This document shows, piece after piece, positions 42,500 to 56,908 of a stretch of DNA of 64,000 nucleotides; the stretch's first letter is position 1, and the number at the start of each line of letters is the position of its first letter. The stretch is taken from assembly GCA_002099365.1 (NCBI GenBank), contig MSED01000002.1, positions 248,001 to 312,000 on the forward strand. The letters run 5' to 3'. The notes beneath the pieces are model-generated. The model was not told where the DNA came from. It did not search any database and saw only the letters and a list, made by a program, of their open reading frames with translations. Source of the DNA: Phialophora verrucosa. Its lineage: Eukaryota > Ascomycota > Eurotiomycetes > Chaetothyriales > Herpotrichiellaceae. The position numbers were made by a program, and so were the translations under genes.

Positions 42500-45198
42500 C
42501 ATCTTCTGGTGGCGCGCGGCGCTTTAGACCTCTTTAACTGTAACGTGGGCTGGTGGCCGAGTATACAGGACCCCCTACATCTACTATCTCTTACTGTATT
42601 ATTATCTCTTAACCTTTTAAACTCGAAGATAGTTTATTTAATAGCGATAAGGCTAAAGAAGGTACCTAAACCTAATTAAGAGTTATAAAGTTATTATATA
42701 GTAGAGAAATTATAATATACCCTTACTAAAATAGGTCGGTTAATAGAGCCTAACTCTTGTTTAATTATTAGCTCTAGTTATTATCTTCGCGTAATAATTC
42801 CTATATTAATCCTATATTAATCTAAGAGAGGGATGGTAGTATACCTTTACCTATATCTTAAGTACTTATATTTAATACTTATAGTAGTTAAGGATCGAGT
42901 TATTATAGCGCTAAATCTTAACGCTATTTAATATTAATTAGTATATTAAATAAGGCTATAGTATTTAGTAAGGCTAAGGCTATCTTAGACTCTATATTTA
43001 AGATAGTCCCCTAAGGTGCCTCCGATAATAAATTAACTATTACCGACGGGATAGTATTACTTAACGGCGGTAATAATCTTAAGGCTATAATAAAAGGGTG
43101 AACCTCTCGAGGTATAACTATAACTACTCTATTAACCGCGGTATTATTCTATTGTTACTAGAGTATTAGGGCCGGTATTTACTTACGTATTATTTCGAAG
43201 AGTAAGGCTTAACAGGTCTTTATCTAATTTACTATTTTAGCCCGTTTTAACTAGATCTTAATTAGGTCTTATAATAAAAACTTAATATTAAGGTCCTTAT
43301 ACGCTATACGCCTATCGAGGCGCTATTAATTATAGAACTAGTTAAGCCGGAGGGCTCTATCCTCGCGTAAAGCGGCCGAATATTTATAACTATAAGGAAG
43401 GCCTTAAATAGCTATAAAGACGCTTATATAAGGTAGTAGTATTAGTATATTAATAGTTAATAATAAACCTTAATATCCTCTTACCTACTTTATAGCTTAA
43501 GATAATATATATTTATAAAGGCCACTAAATATAACGTCTCTTTATAGCGACTAGTTAATATATATTCTATCCGCGGCGAGCTTCTATTTAAGGTCTATAT
43601 AAGAATGTAAGATAAATAATTAAAACCGCCGAATAACCTCTTTTATATAAACCTAATAAGTCTTTAATAAATTAAACTTTATAGCTTTATATATTACCTC
43701 TACTTTTAAGGTAGTAGTATTACTAAAATAGCGATAATACTAGATCTAAATAGTAATATAGTACTCCTTTTTACTTAATTACTTCTTCTCGATATAAGTA
43801 AGAAGCTTTAAGTTACTCTATAACTATTTAATATAAAGTTCACCTTATATAACCTTATAATTATTAACTGTTTTAGTATATAGTACCTTATATTAATCTT
43901 TAATAAATTTACGCTATTAGCTATTAACTACCGCGACTACCTATAACTAACGTACTTTAGAGCCCTCCTGCTCGAGTAATTATAACTTAAAAAGCTTTTT
44001 AGTATACGCCTTAATATTCCTATTAATATACTAGATATAAATAAGCCGTTAGACCTATAGGAAGACAAGTTTAAGTACTATAATAAGTGCGTCGTATTTA
44101 TCGGTAGTAATTATTATTAGCGCGCCTAACTTATACTATATATAGATTTACTGTAACTACTCTAATATAAATATAAACGCGTCTATTATCTTAGAGCTTA
44201 AGAAGGCCTATCCGATAACGAATACTATATTTAGAGTAGTAGTATCGATAATCTAGAAGAGGTATAACCCGTATTTATTCGTCTTATAAATCGTATCTAA
44301 AGCTAGAGTAAAAGGCTACTATTTTAGCACGTTAAGTGCCTTAATATAGAAGAGGACTAAATATACTAGATAATTATATTTATCTACTATATAATACTAT
44401 ATAAACTCGCTAGATAATAACTTAAATAGAGCCTAAATAGTAGGCCGGCTACCGTTAAGAGTTATTATATACCTCTAGCGCTAATTTCGTATATCTTAAA
44501 GAGTAATAGCTATATTAGAGAAGAGTCTCTATAAGATTAACTATATCTTCCGGGGCTCGATATTTAAGTCCTAATCTGTATTAATATACTATAGTATTTA
44601 GGGGTCCGCCTTATACGTATTACGCCTATACTATATAAGAAGTCTTACGTTAATAATATACTCTATTAGACCGTATATATATATTTTAGTAACGGTATAA
44701 TAATACTAGTGTTTATAGGCCCCTTCTTACTTAAGATAAACCCGAAATTTATAGGGTACTTTAGTAATAATAATAAAAGACCTCTAAATATATTATTAGT
44801 TAGAGACTTTAGTATAGTATATTAGACCGCCTTATACGTAGTTTATATAACGTATATAGTACCCTTCTTTATTATACCGTCGATTCGCTAGTTTAACCCT
44901 AAATCCTTACTCTTCTATAAATTCCTTAAGGGTATTAATTACTTTATCTTCTATATAATAGCGGATATATAGTCCTTATATATTACGGTCGGGTAGAGGT
45001 AGAATAGTCGGGGGTTTTATATTTATATAAGATATATAGTTATCTATACTATTAAAATCCGAATTTAAGTAGTCTACTAAATTAATTAGATTCCTTAACA
45101 CCCCGGGTATATTATTAATAACTAACGCTTTAGAGAGGGTTATAAGATAATTCTTATCTTTAAAGAGGGTAATAGAATTATTTAAGATTATATAGTAG
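42500..45198. repeat. Unidentified RIP-mutated repeat left of the gypsy element
   Basis: About 2.7 kb of RIP-mutated DNA that does not match the two gypsy copies by eye. It ends at the left LTR (45,199). If TAA/TAG are read as Gln, a plus-strand frame from ~43,860 to 45,180 stays open. That is not evidence of coding, because TGA is depleted in all frames. No transposase or pol motif was recognised. Confidence 0.5.
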
Positions 45199-45497
45199 TA
45201 AACTAGTATAAGGCTTTATAGCCTCTAGGTAGAGGGTCGTATAGCGGTAGGTACTGCCTCTTCGTCCCCGGCACACTATATAGTAATAAACAGCTTTATA
45301 AGTAAAGGTATTATATATTTTATTACCTATAGTATATATATATATTAAATATATATAACTACTCTACCTATAATATATAACGGAGGTATATAGCCTTACG
45401 CTAAGGATTTAACTAATTAGATAATATAGTTACTTATCTATATATTATATAGGCATATATAGCTAATTAGCGCTACGAGCATCACCGCCCTATTATA
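45199..45497 (-). repeat. 3' LTR of the gypsy element
   Basis: Matches 56608-56908 over its whole length, with differences that are almost all C/T or G/A. On the minus strand it begins TATAATAG (TGTAATAG before RIP, a standard TG start) and ends CTAGTTTA. Confidence 0.75.
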
Positions 45498-45507
45498 TCC
45501 CTCCCTT
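45498..45507 (-). other. Polypurine tract
   Basis: Reads AAGGGAGGGA on the minus strand directly before the LTR start TATAATAG. This is the expected plus-strand primer position of an LTR retrotransposon and fixes the element's orientation independently of the pol motifs. Confidence 0.65.
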
Positions 45508-48500
45508 ATCGCTTACTCCTTAACGACCTCGTTTAAGCACTCTTAGAACTAATCTTACTACCTTTCGTAAGCTTCTCTATCACCTCCCTAAAGTTATTAA
45601 TTTACTTATCTTCTAATCTCTTTAGACTTCTTACTCTCGATTTAGGAGACAACCCTATAGCCTTTACCTTATATCTAACTATTCTATAGACGTCCTATAT
45701 AACCTTATATTAATCTCTAATATCTATAATAATAGCTAAAAGTATTTATTAAAGGCGTTAAGATTTATATATCTCTATATTAATAATAGCTATAGTATTC
45801 TTAATAACCTAGAGTCTATAGCTATAAGTATCGCCTTATTAATTTAAAATAAGCTTTATCTTATAAGGGGTAATACTAAAGACTTTAGTATCTAGCTATT
45901 TAATAAAGAAGTTTATTATAGTTATAGCTTTTTAAGTTTAAGTTAGTAAAGAATTAATAATTAAGTAAGATTAAGTTATAGCGTCGGCGATAAGGAATAG
46001 CTAGTAGTTTCCTTCTCTCTTTAAGTTATTATTAAATATAATAAGGTGTCTTATATAGTTATTTACGTCTCTCTAACCTTTAAACTTAACTATTTATTTA
46101 GCTTCGAGATAGGAATTAACTTAGCTTTAGAATATTAAGCTTATAATATATTTATACTATATATAAGCCTCTTTATAGCGGGAAGTAATTCCGGCTTTAA
46201 TAAAGGAGTTACTAACTTATCTAAAATTAGTAGGACTAAGGCGAACTATCTTTAGGCTATAAGATAAAACATTAACTGTATAATAATTAAAGTAGCTAAG
46301 AAGAACTTAATAACGCCGCTAACCTTATTCCTTTTCTTATCTTTCGATTAGTTAGTTAAGACCTTTTATCGGATCTTTATAATATATCGCGATTTATTCT
46401 AGACCTTTAAGATATAATTTAATACTCTTCTCGGCTATATAAAGGTATATAGCTATATAGGATCTAAGTATATATCTTACGAGTAGCGATAGCGCGTTAA
46501 TTATTTTATTAGCTCTGAATTTATAATAATATACTATATTTTCCTTTATTACTAGTAGCTTTTATAACTTAAAGTTCTATTAATAAATATACCGCTAAAT
46601 TATTAACTAGGCGAACTGAATAGCTAGCTAGATATTTAGGATTAGATTTAGTAGCGTTAAAGAAGTATTAACTATAATCGACTCGAGTAAAGGAATAGCA
46701 CTAGAGGGACTTATAATATATATTCCTTAATTTATAGTCTACTAACTAATTTTAATACTATAGAATATACTAGAGATTTTCGGCTTCTTTATAGATAATT
46801 TATATATAGGTATCGAAGTATTAAGGCTAGGAGTCGTTATTTATAAGCGGAGTCTTTTTAATACCCCTAAGATATTAATAGAATTATTCTTTATTAGCTT
46901 TACCTATTCTTTACTTTTAAGAATAGAATAGGGTTCGCCGGGCTTCGTAAGCTAAACTAATCCTTTTTAATATACCTTAGCTAAACTTAATTTAATTGTT
47001 ACTATACTTTACTATGGCTTTATAGGAATTAGCGCTATAGGACTTAGAGTTTAAGGCGATTCTAGACTAGCTTACTTAATCTATTTTCTTTAAATACTTA
47101 GCCGCTTAATTAGAGTAGTAGTAAGCCTATCTAATCCTAAAAGATTCGCGATTATAAGAGTAAGAAGCTTATCGGTCTCTATACGCGTAATAAGCCGATA
47201 ACTTATAGTCTTTAGTATAGGCCGAGGATTAGTAATCTCTAGTATAGACTTAATAATTTACTTTAGTAGTATAAATAGAGCTATCTTCGCGTTTAGATAT
47301 CTTTCCGAGATAATTAAGTTTATATAGTTAAGAGGTTAAGCGTCGACTTAAAATAATTTATCTATTTTAGTTAGTCTATATCTCCTAATTATAAGAGCTT
47401 ATTTAGGATTACTTTAATTTTAGTCTTAAGTAGCTTTATTAATAACTATATTTCTATCTATAATAATTTATAAATTATTAGCGGTTAAATATAATATAGC
47501 GAAGAAGTAACGCCTTAGTTTTAACTCTCTCTTAATTCTTATAAGTCGATAGATTATCTTATATAAAGCTATTTATAGTATTATTAAAGGCGTCTTATTA
47601 AAATATAGTAAATATTTTTAAATATATTAGTACTAATTTAGTAGAGTAATAATATCTTCGCCGTATAGAATAATTAGCTAATTAAAGAACTCTATAGAAG
47701 TCTAGAGAGGTAACTTTATAATTTCTCTTAAGGGTAGCTTAATATTCTTTTCTTTATATTTATTAATAAATACTTTAATATCGCTTATATACGCGTAATC
47801 TAAAAGAAGTTTTAATTAAAGTTCCCCTTAACGGTTATATCTCTTATTAAACTCTTCTTTTCTAGAAATTAATATACGGTACTTTTTAAATTCGGTCTTA
47901 GTAAGTTTATAATACTTTATTAAGTTATAAACCTTTTAAGCTATTATATTACGCTAGTTACCTATTTCTTTATACTTAATCTCGATATAGCTAAAGAAGT
48001 TATTAACGCGATCCGGATTGTTCTAATTAATAGCTTTAATAGTAACTTTAAGGGACACTTCTTTAGTTCGGGTAGGGTAGTGTACTAGTAAAATAGGCTA
48101 ATTATCGACTGTATAGATATTAGGAGCTTAGTACTTTTATCGTCGACTAGTAGGAACTATAAAATTAAGATTTAGCTAAATAACCGGCGGCTTCGGTTAT
48201 AATTAACGTTAAGCTTTAGATATTTTAACGGTAAGATTAATCTAAGTCTTTAGTAAGAAGCTATAAAGATAAATCTAAAAGATAATAAGAATAAAGCGTA
48301 TAATTAAGTAAAGCTTATAGTATAATTAAAATACTAAAGAGAGAGAAGAAAGGCGAGCTTAATAAAAATATTATTAGTAATAAAGGTATTAAAGTTTATT
48401 TTAAAAAATCTAAAAAGGTTTAGAAGATTAAACTAATAATAAAGAAGAATTATTTAATAATTAAAGTTTATATTAAGAAAGAAAGATATAAGGTTAAGGA

Positions 48501-50029
48501 GGAAGGTATATATAAATAGTTAAGAGGGAGAGGGTAAGGATAAATATATACTATAAACTAATATTCTTTAGTATTAAGTAATAATATAATAAGGTAAGAT
48601 ATTATTATTTATAGATAATAGAGTATATTTATTACTCTCTTTATCTCTTAGGCTCGTTAAGATCTTTAATCTAAATAATATATATTTATTATATAATAGC
48701 TTAAGAATAGCGATCTAAAAGATCGAGCGGTTATATAAAGATTAGTTTATTATTTCCTCCTTACTATATTCGTATATAACTTAAATTTCTATTATATAAT
48801 ATTATTAGGCCCCTAGCTCTTACTACTAATAACTAATATTCGATTTATTATCGATACTATTTAATATTGCGGCTCCCTTAACTATATTAAAGTCTAATTA
48901 ATTATAACGCTCTCTAGAACTCTATATAATATATAAGTATATATAACTAATTAAAGATAGCACTAAAATTTCTAGCGCTAACCTTAATTTTTCTTTACTT
49001 TAGCTATATTATATTATTTCTAGCTTAACTTTTCTAGCTTTATTTATCTATTCTAATATTTATTATACTTAAAGTAGTAATACTTCGCTTTAGTATCGCT
49101 TCTCTCTTCTTTAAGATTCTAAGCTAATAGGATAATAGAATCCGCGAACTAAAGTAATTTAATTTTAAGAAAATCTCTATTATAACTGTACTCTAAACGC
49201 TAAATTATTATAACTTAACTAAAAGAAAACCGTAAATAACTAAAGAAATTTAATTTTAAACTTTCCTATACTAGCGATAGCGATACTATATCTCTCTTAC
49301 TACTTTATAATAGTAGAGTATAGTATAAAGTAAAGTACTTACCTTATTTCTCTATAGACTCTTTAAATATATTTAAGCTAGCGTACTATTCTTAAATTTT
49401 ATCGCTAACTAAAGGTATCTTTACTATAAATACTAGTTCTTTATTTATTAGCGGTAGTATTTTCGCTTTTTATTTAAGCCGCCGGCTTCGGTGTAAGCGT
49501 AAAGGTATCTTTTATAGAGAAGGTATATTATTATCGTCTAAAGACTCTTTAATATCCGCAAGATAAAGAAGATTAAAAGTTAAAACTTCGCGAATTTCTT
49601 CTTCCTAAGGATTATCTTTAAGTATAGGTTTAGTATTTATAAGGAAATTATTAGGGCGTTAGTAAAATCGCTTAAAATAGCTAGTTATATAAGTTCTCTA
49701 TAGTCGAGAGCTATTAAGTTCCGCTAGAATATACGTCTCCTTCTCTTAATTCGTCTCTATAATTCTAAATAGTTTAAACTAATAGAATACTAACTTTTTT
49801 TCTATAAATATATTTATTAACCCGACTATATTATAGCTTAATATTAATATACTCTCCTTAAGTAGCTATAAATATAAGTTATAGCGTCTATTAAAGTACT
49901 TCTTCCTTAGCCTTTATATTTTATTTAAATATATCGCCGCCTCTTTTAAATCTTAGTTACGTCTTTTAAGAGCTTATATATATATAGCGATTAAATTAGT
50001 AGTATTAATAACCTTATCCTAATTTATAA

Positions 50030-52260
50030 TATTTTATATTATAATCTTAAGTTTAATAAGAAGGATTAGCCGCTTAAGGAACTTAATTTTATATAGCGTT
50101 ATACTAGTTCTAGCTTTAATTATTATCCGGTCGGCCTAAAGAATAGCGTAAAGATAATTTATCTAAGTACTATCGCTGTTAGTATAGGTTATCTTTAAGA
50201 GAGCGTTTATAATACCTTTATACTTAACTTTTATTTAACTGTTTACTTATAGATAATATATAGAGGTAACTATATATTTAATCTTATATCTATCTATAAA
50301 TACTTTTACCTAACCCTTATTCTTCGGTTCGCTATTATATATTAGTCGTCTAAATAGTTTATAGCGATAGATAATCTCTTCCTAGAGGAACTTTACTATA
50401 GTAGTACTATTAGTAGTTATAATATCTTAAGCTTTTATCTAACCGCTTATATTACTTTAGGCTTTAATAAGATATCTCTTTCCTTAAGATATCGGTATTA
50501 AAGTATAATTAACGCTAATCTATTTCTAGCGCTTATCGACTAAAGTCGAGAATATCGTATTATATAGCCTCTAGTTTATATAGAACTAATATTTCGGATA
50601 AGTCTTTATAAATACTTTTATATCTTAGTATTAACTCTTTTAGTAGTAATAGTTAAATACCCTTTAATATATTACTTCTTAACTAAAATATCTAATATTA
50701 TTATATATTACTTTAAGTATCCTTTACTTTTCTATATTATTATTAATTACTTTTTTACTCGGCTTATTTTCTATTAGCTTTTAAAATAAGTACTCTCTTT
50801 TAATAAAGTAATTAGCTAAGTCCTTCTATAGTTTTCGAAACTTATTATTATTTATTCTCGAAAGATATTACTAGTTTTATAAATATTTAGCGAGTCTCTT
50901 TAATTTCTTTAAGTACTCTCCCTTAAATAACTAAATTATATAAGATTTACTAAAGCTTATAGATTAATCTTAAGTATAAGTAACTATAAGTTTTACTAAC
51001 GTAAAGTCTTAATAAATAATATTCTATTTAATTAGTTAAAGGCTTCTCTATATAAAGAGTATCTAAGCTTTAATCTACTCTTTAATATCCTCTTTCTATT
51101 TAACTTCTTTAATATCTTTCTAGGTCGAAGGACGTCGAGATAAGATATCGGTAACTATATTTTATTTATCTAGAACGTACTATATCTCGAAATTAAACCT
51201 ATAGATCTATACTAGCTATTAATTAATAATAACCCTAGATAAGTCGGTCGACTACTAGTTAAGCTAGGCTATAAGAGTTATTATATCGGTCTCTATAATA
51301 AAGTAAATAATATATAGTTATTATTTAAACTTCTTAAGGGCTTTTAGTAATCCGCGAGCTTCTCGCTTAAGTATATTATACTCTCTCTTAGCCTTAGATT
51401 AAATACCGCTTTCGTATCTTATAGTATATTATTTATTTATTATTAAGTCTACCTATATAATTACAGCGCTTTAGCCTTTTCCGCTAGCGTTAGCGGTAAA
51501 TATAATTAGGCCGGCGCCTTCTTAATAGTTTAGACTAATTAATATAAGAGTAGAGAATAACACCTTCTTTAGTCCTTCTATACTCTTAGTGTATATCTTT
51601 ATTTAGATCTAGATAATATTCTTTTAAAGTAGGTTATATAAAGGCTTTACTATTATTATAAAATAAAAAATCTATATATAATAATATATATAAATTCTAA
51701 GGAATCTATAAAGTTTTAGCTAATTTATTAAAGTTAACTATATTAGGATCTTATAAATCTTAGATTATTATAAATATTATCTATTCTAATTATAGATATA
51801 CTCGACTATCTTAATCCCTCGTATATAGAGCTATAGCTTTTATCCGGCTATAGTAGTACTAGTAAGCTTAAAATTAAGTAGTACCGCGTTTAGATTTATT
51901 AAATATTCTAATATATATAAATATACTTAAAGAACTACCTCTAGTTACTAATAGTTACTCTTTAGTCCTTTTATATTAATATTATCTAGGAATAATTAAG
52001 TAGCTTTTAATATTTATTCCTTTAAAATTTAGTTTATAATCTATACAAATTACGCTACGGAATTAGTTATACCTTATAAAAGCGTTATATAATAAATAAG
52101 TCTAATTAGAATATAAATCCCCGTTAAATCTCGGCTCTCTTTTATAAATTTAATTTAATTATAGCCTAAGAGCTAATTTAATAAGGAAGTTATCTATATT
52201 CCGCCGAATTCTTCCGCGAAGTTATTAGCTAAAGAAGGTAGATTTATATCTCGAATTGTT
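50030..52260 (-). pseudogene. Gypsy pol remnant, copy A (RT, RNase H, integrase)
   Basis: Read 5' to 3' on the minus strand. RT has FAEEFGG then ITSLL (52,260-51,900). The RT/RNase H link KSIEGLKKVLFSTLILISLNY is followed by EGAGLIIFTANASGKG. Then come YESGI, SKAKREYTILKREARGLL, the acidic IIETD with ITLIA, and ILSRRPS (51,122). The integrase core has GKRYLIKA, VKFL, EEIIYRYKLFRRL, NALLKITYT and the Ala-Asp-Arg before IIIKARTS. Frequent TAA/TAG fall where Gln or Trp is expected, as RIP predicts. This domain order is normal for Ty3/gypsy and excludes Copia. No product can be made. Confidence 0.8.
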
Positions 52261-55200
52261 ACTCGATTAATATTTTATACTATAATTACTAATTAATACT
52301 CTTTAGGCTTCTTCTTCTTAACTAGGAAGAATAGATTCCGGTATAATCTATACCCCGATTTAAAGAGATTTAAGTTAATTTTCTCCTTTATTAGTATAAT
52401 TATTATTAGCTTAAGTATCTTTAAAATAAGAAAGCTCTTTATCTACTATAGAGTATATAAAATAATCCTTATTACCTATAAAGATACTACTTCCTAATAA
52501 ATCCGCCCGATTTCTTTAAAGTCTTAAGCTAAAGCTCCTTCGCGGTTATATAGGATCTCTATAAGGATCTCTTTCTTATTAGGCGTTAAATTAAGTTCAA
52601 TAACTAGTTTCTCTAAATGTTCGGGCGTTAAGCGTTACCCCCGAGGAAATTTAGTAAAGTATAGACTTATTTAATCCGAGAATATATATAGCCGGCTGTT
52701 ATAGGTAGTTATTACCTACTCCTATACCTTTACGCGTTAATCTAAGAGCTTATTAGGTGTCGAACTATTCTAGAAATTTAAATTAATAAGTTTTATCTTA
52801 TTAGTCTTTCGCTTATATAAAATATTTATATAAGCTTCTAAAGGCTTCCTAGATTAATATTATTTATAATATTATTTATTCTTTAAGTCTTATATTATAG
52901 CCTCTTTATTAAATAATCTTAAGGACTTTACTAGTTATCGGTTATTTTTAATATTAAAAGGTTAAGCCTAAAAATATATCTCGTTAAACTTATTATCGCT
53001 TAAATTATAAATATCTAAAGCGAAGATTAAAGTATTATTCTTATCTACCTTAAAGTTAATTACTTATACTCTCTTTCGATTTCGCTAAGCCTTAACTAAA
53101 GCGAATATAGGCCTTTTTATCTCTTTATACTCGCCTAGCCTTTTAAAGTAGATATATATATAAGCTTAACTATCGACCTTATTATTATATTATTACTAAG
53201 ATCTAAAGCTAACTATATAAGAAGCTAAAGTCGCTTCCCGTTAAAGCTATCTATTAAACTTATAATATATATATTATCGTCCTTCTTCTAGACTAAACTT
53301 CGGGTAGTCTTCTAGAATAGCTTACCTAAAATAAAGCGATATATCGGATCTATAATATCTATTATATAAATATTAATTAAGACTTTAATATCGGCGATAT
53401 TAACTACTATATCTTTAATTATATTTACGAAATCTTCTTAATCTCCGTTAAATCCTATAGTATTATAAATAAACTTTATCTTTTATATAAGTTAAGATAA
53501 TCCTCGGTCTTTAATTAGACTTAAGGATATTAAATTAATCTCCGCTTCGGTATTTAGTAATAAATCTTTATACTACCTCTATATCTTTATCGGTAAATAG
53601 GGGTAGCTATTATAATATAATCGCGAACGTATTAAATAGTTCTTATTAAAGCTTATCTATACTATATTAACTCTTATAATAAATCTTTCTTAAGTTTAGT
53701 TTATTTTAACTTATAGAGGATATATTTAATAAATTAGCTCTTACTTACCTTTATTATAGTACTAATACTTATAAGAAAACTATTTATCGCGTACTTCTTT
53801 TATTAATAGTAAGTCCTATAATTAAATAGTTACCTCTTAATTTAGTAACTAATTAATAATTCTCTTAATACTATTTAAATCCTATAAAAGTGCCTTCCGG
53901 AGAGGCTTAGGACTAGATAGTCCGTACTATATCTCCTTTATAATATATAAGCGCTATAAAACTCGCTTTAGGTATATATATTTATTATTATCGTCTATCT
54001 TAATATCTTTCGATTATAGATTATATATTTAGTTATTTTATATATTATATAAAGTTATTAGCGACCTTTAATTAGTTAACTATTTTAGCGCGAGAATATT
54101 ATCTATAGTACTATTAAAGATAATCTTTCTATTCGGTTTCGCTTATCGTATTATATAATATCGCTAACCGTTTATAATAAGCTTATATATACTAGTCCGG
54201 GGGTACTTCGCTTATATATATCCTTTTTACTATAGTATCGGTCGCTTCCTAAGAGCGTTAATATAAACGTTAGTCTTCGACTAGTTAATATAAATTCCTT
54301 TTAGCTTAGTTAGCTTTAGTATATATAAATTATCTTTTAAGTCTTTTAGTACACTATAATTTAGCTTTAATCTAACCGCTTAAATAAGGTTTATCCTTAT
54401 TAAGGGCGGCTTTAAATCCTCTTCCTTTATCCTATAAGGCTATCCGAAAGAGATACTAGTATATTTATTAATCTCGCGTATAATTTATTCTAAATATTTA
54501 AGCTTCGTCTCTTTCTACAGAATTAGTAATACTAGTAAGGGCCGGTCTTAACTATAGAACCTCCCTAATATAATCTTATAATCTAGGTTAAGATATAATA
54601 TACCGGCGGCCTTTTAATATATTTACTATAGATCTTTATATAATATATAGTCTTATTAGTTATAGAGGAAGTAGCTCCCTTTAGTAGTACTTATATTTAA
54701 CTTACGCTAATTAGATTACCCTTTAGTATAGTACTATAGATTACCTTTAAACCTTACTAACCGTTCTTAGAAAGAAGGTCCTTAAGAAGGCTAGATTACT
54801 TTTAGAGAAACTCCCCTTAAGGTTTTAATTAGTCTATTTATAAAGTTAGGAGTAATTATATTACGCGTCTAGATTAATAGCGTAAGCGCTCCTATTAGTT
54901 AAGTTAGTTTATCTACCGAGGATATAATATTTCCTAAGGTTATAGGCTTTATTAACTATATCTATATATTCTCTTTAGTCTTTATAGCTACTCCGTCTAT
55001 TTAATCCTTTTAATATTTATTTTCTCAAGCTTTCTCCTTCCGGAATATAGAAGGTTGAGTCTCTTTCTCGTATATTAGGTCCTAATATTCTTTATTTAGT
55101 ACACCCTATATAAATTTACTAGTCTTATTATTAACTTTCTATAAGTCTCTTACTTATTCCTAATACTTCTAGAAGTTTAAGTTCTTTAGCTTCCTATCTA

Positions 55201-56280
55201 TTAAGTTTTACTTCTTCCGAATCTTATCTATATATACCTTTAGTAGTCTAAAGAAGAAAAGACGATAATAAGTATAGTTAGTCTTTATTCTGTTATTAAT
55301 TAAGTACTTTATAGCCTTACGGAACTAATAAAGATATAAATCGAGGTTTTAGGACTTATCGCGATAATATCTTAAGAATATATAAAGATAATATATACTT
55401 ATTATTTACTATATCTTATCTTAATCCTTATATTTATTTAAAACTCTCTCTTTAAACTTAATTTAATTTATCTTATTATACTCTATAAGCTCTTTATACC
55501 TCTCTTTCTTTACCTTTAATATAAAATATATAAATCTCTAGATATACTCTTTACTATTTATTACTTAATTATATCTGTATAGCTCTTCGAACTCTTTAAA
55601 GAAGGTAATTATATTCCTTCTGTTAAAGTATAGTAAGTTATCGCTTCTGTTTAAGCTCTAAGGTATCTCTCTTATAGATATTACCGTAAGAGAAGTATAT
55701 ATCGACGGCGTTAAGATTTCTAGTGTTAATAATCTCTATATAATATCGCTCGCTATAGTAAATAATACTACCTTTCCTTTTTTATTTAAAGCTCTAGATA
55801 AAGCTATCTTTAGCCCCTTTATTAATTTAATAAAATATAATAAATATAAATCTTATCTTTTTAAGTAAAGTAATCTAAACTTTAAATATTTATATATTTT
55901 ATTATTTTTATATATATAAAAGATTACTTCTCTTAGTAATTAATAGTTACTACTTTCTTAAGTATTTATAGGTAGTCTTAGGGTTTTAGAGGATCCCTTC
56001 TTTTAGTTCGATTTTAGTAATTTCTATTACTATTTATAGTTATTCCTTTACGTCCGACTATTAAGTCTCTCTTTACTAAATATAGCTAATACTTTAATAT
56101 TAGCTCCCTGTTAAATAAGTCTTTAATCTTAAGTAGCCTACTCTTCTTAAGAGCTTAAAGAGTATTAAAGTTAACTATATTCCTCTCTTCGAGTGCTAGT
56201 CGTTAGTCTTAAGTCTTTTAGGTAATTATTTAGTTGTTAGTTTCCGCTCTATATAGTAATAACTAATATATATAACTAGG

Positions 56281-56607
56281 ACCCCGAAAGAACACCTTGA
56301 GTAGCGGTCTCCTTAAATAGCTAGTATAGTTTATAACCTACGCTCGTATAGCGGGATAGACTTACTCAGCTAGTAATTTAGATAATTCCTCCGTATAGCG
56401 GTCCTATATATATAGTTAGCTTCTCTAGTTCTAGTTAATTAGTCGGTAGGTAAGTAAGTAGTTAGTTTAGTTAGTCCTCGTTGTTTATAGCGTTATATCG
56501 TCGTTTTATCGTTTAGTTATCTATTCGATTGTTTTACCGCGTGTAGACTTACCCGCGTTACTACAGTCTTAATATTCTTAAGCAAATATTTTTATTAAAG
56601 GTACTAA
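56281..56607 (-). other. Less-mutated leader region inside the 5' LTR
   Basis: Between the 5' LTR and the body of the gypsy element, about 320 bp keep more CpA/TpG (for example gaacaccttgagtagcgg and cctcgttgtttatagcg) than the surroundings. In an LTR element this is the untranslated leader with the primer-binding site. I could not match a tRNA primer. Confidence 0.4.
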
Positions 56608-56908
56608 TAAACTAGAGTAAAGCTTTATAGCCTCTAGATAAAGGGTTATATAGCGGTAGGTACTATCTCTTTATCCTTAGTATACTATATAGTAATAAAT
56701 AGCTTTATAAGTAAAGATATTATATATTTTATTATTTATAGTATATATATATATTAAATATATATAACTACTTTACTTATAATATATAACGGAGGTATAT
56801 AGCTTTATATTAAGGATTTAATTAATTAGATAATACGGTTACTTATCTATATATTATATAGATATATATAGCTAATTAGCGCTATAAGTATTACTGCTCT
56901 ATTATAGT
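56608..56908 (-). repeat. 5' LTR of the gypsy element
   Basis: Partner of 45199-45497. Its outer (right) edge abuts copy B at 56909, so the boundary of the repeat is sharp. No promoter element could be identified after RIP. Confidence 0.75.

Larger units (their letters stand above)
45199..56908 (-). mobile_element. Gypsy (Ty3-like) LTR retrotransposon, RIP-inactivated
   Basis: An element of about 11.7 kb bounded by two ~300 bp direct repeats (45199-45497 and 56608-56908). Coding direction is minus, so the 5' LTR is at the right. Evidence: reverse transcriptase (FAEEFGG and ITSLL region, about 51,900-52,260), RNase H (EGAG, YESG, IIETD, LSRRPS; about 51,122-51,530) and integrase (FLWEE, ILWADR; about 50,030-50,567) read in order on the minus strand, with stops replacing Gln and Trp codons. 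A polypurine tract abuts the 3' LTR. GTAG at 45195-45198 and 56909-56912 is a possible 4-bp target duplication. The 4-kb stretch between integrase and 3' LTR is unassigned. Gag and protease should lie at about 53,000-56,000 but were not read with confidence. Confidence 0.8.

Noticed and set aside
43860..45180. Similar plus-strand 'open' frame left of the LTR
   Set aside because: Same artefact; the apparent frame even continues through the LTR, and no domain motif was recognised.
47014..48060. Long plus-strand frame beginning at a retained ATG, rich in Leu/Gln if TAA/TAG are read as Gln
   Set aside because: TGA is depleted in every frame of RIP-mutated DNA, so any frame looks open once TAA/TAG are treated as Gln. 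The pol genes of the element run on the other strand.
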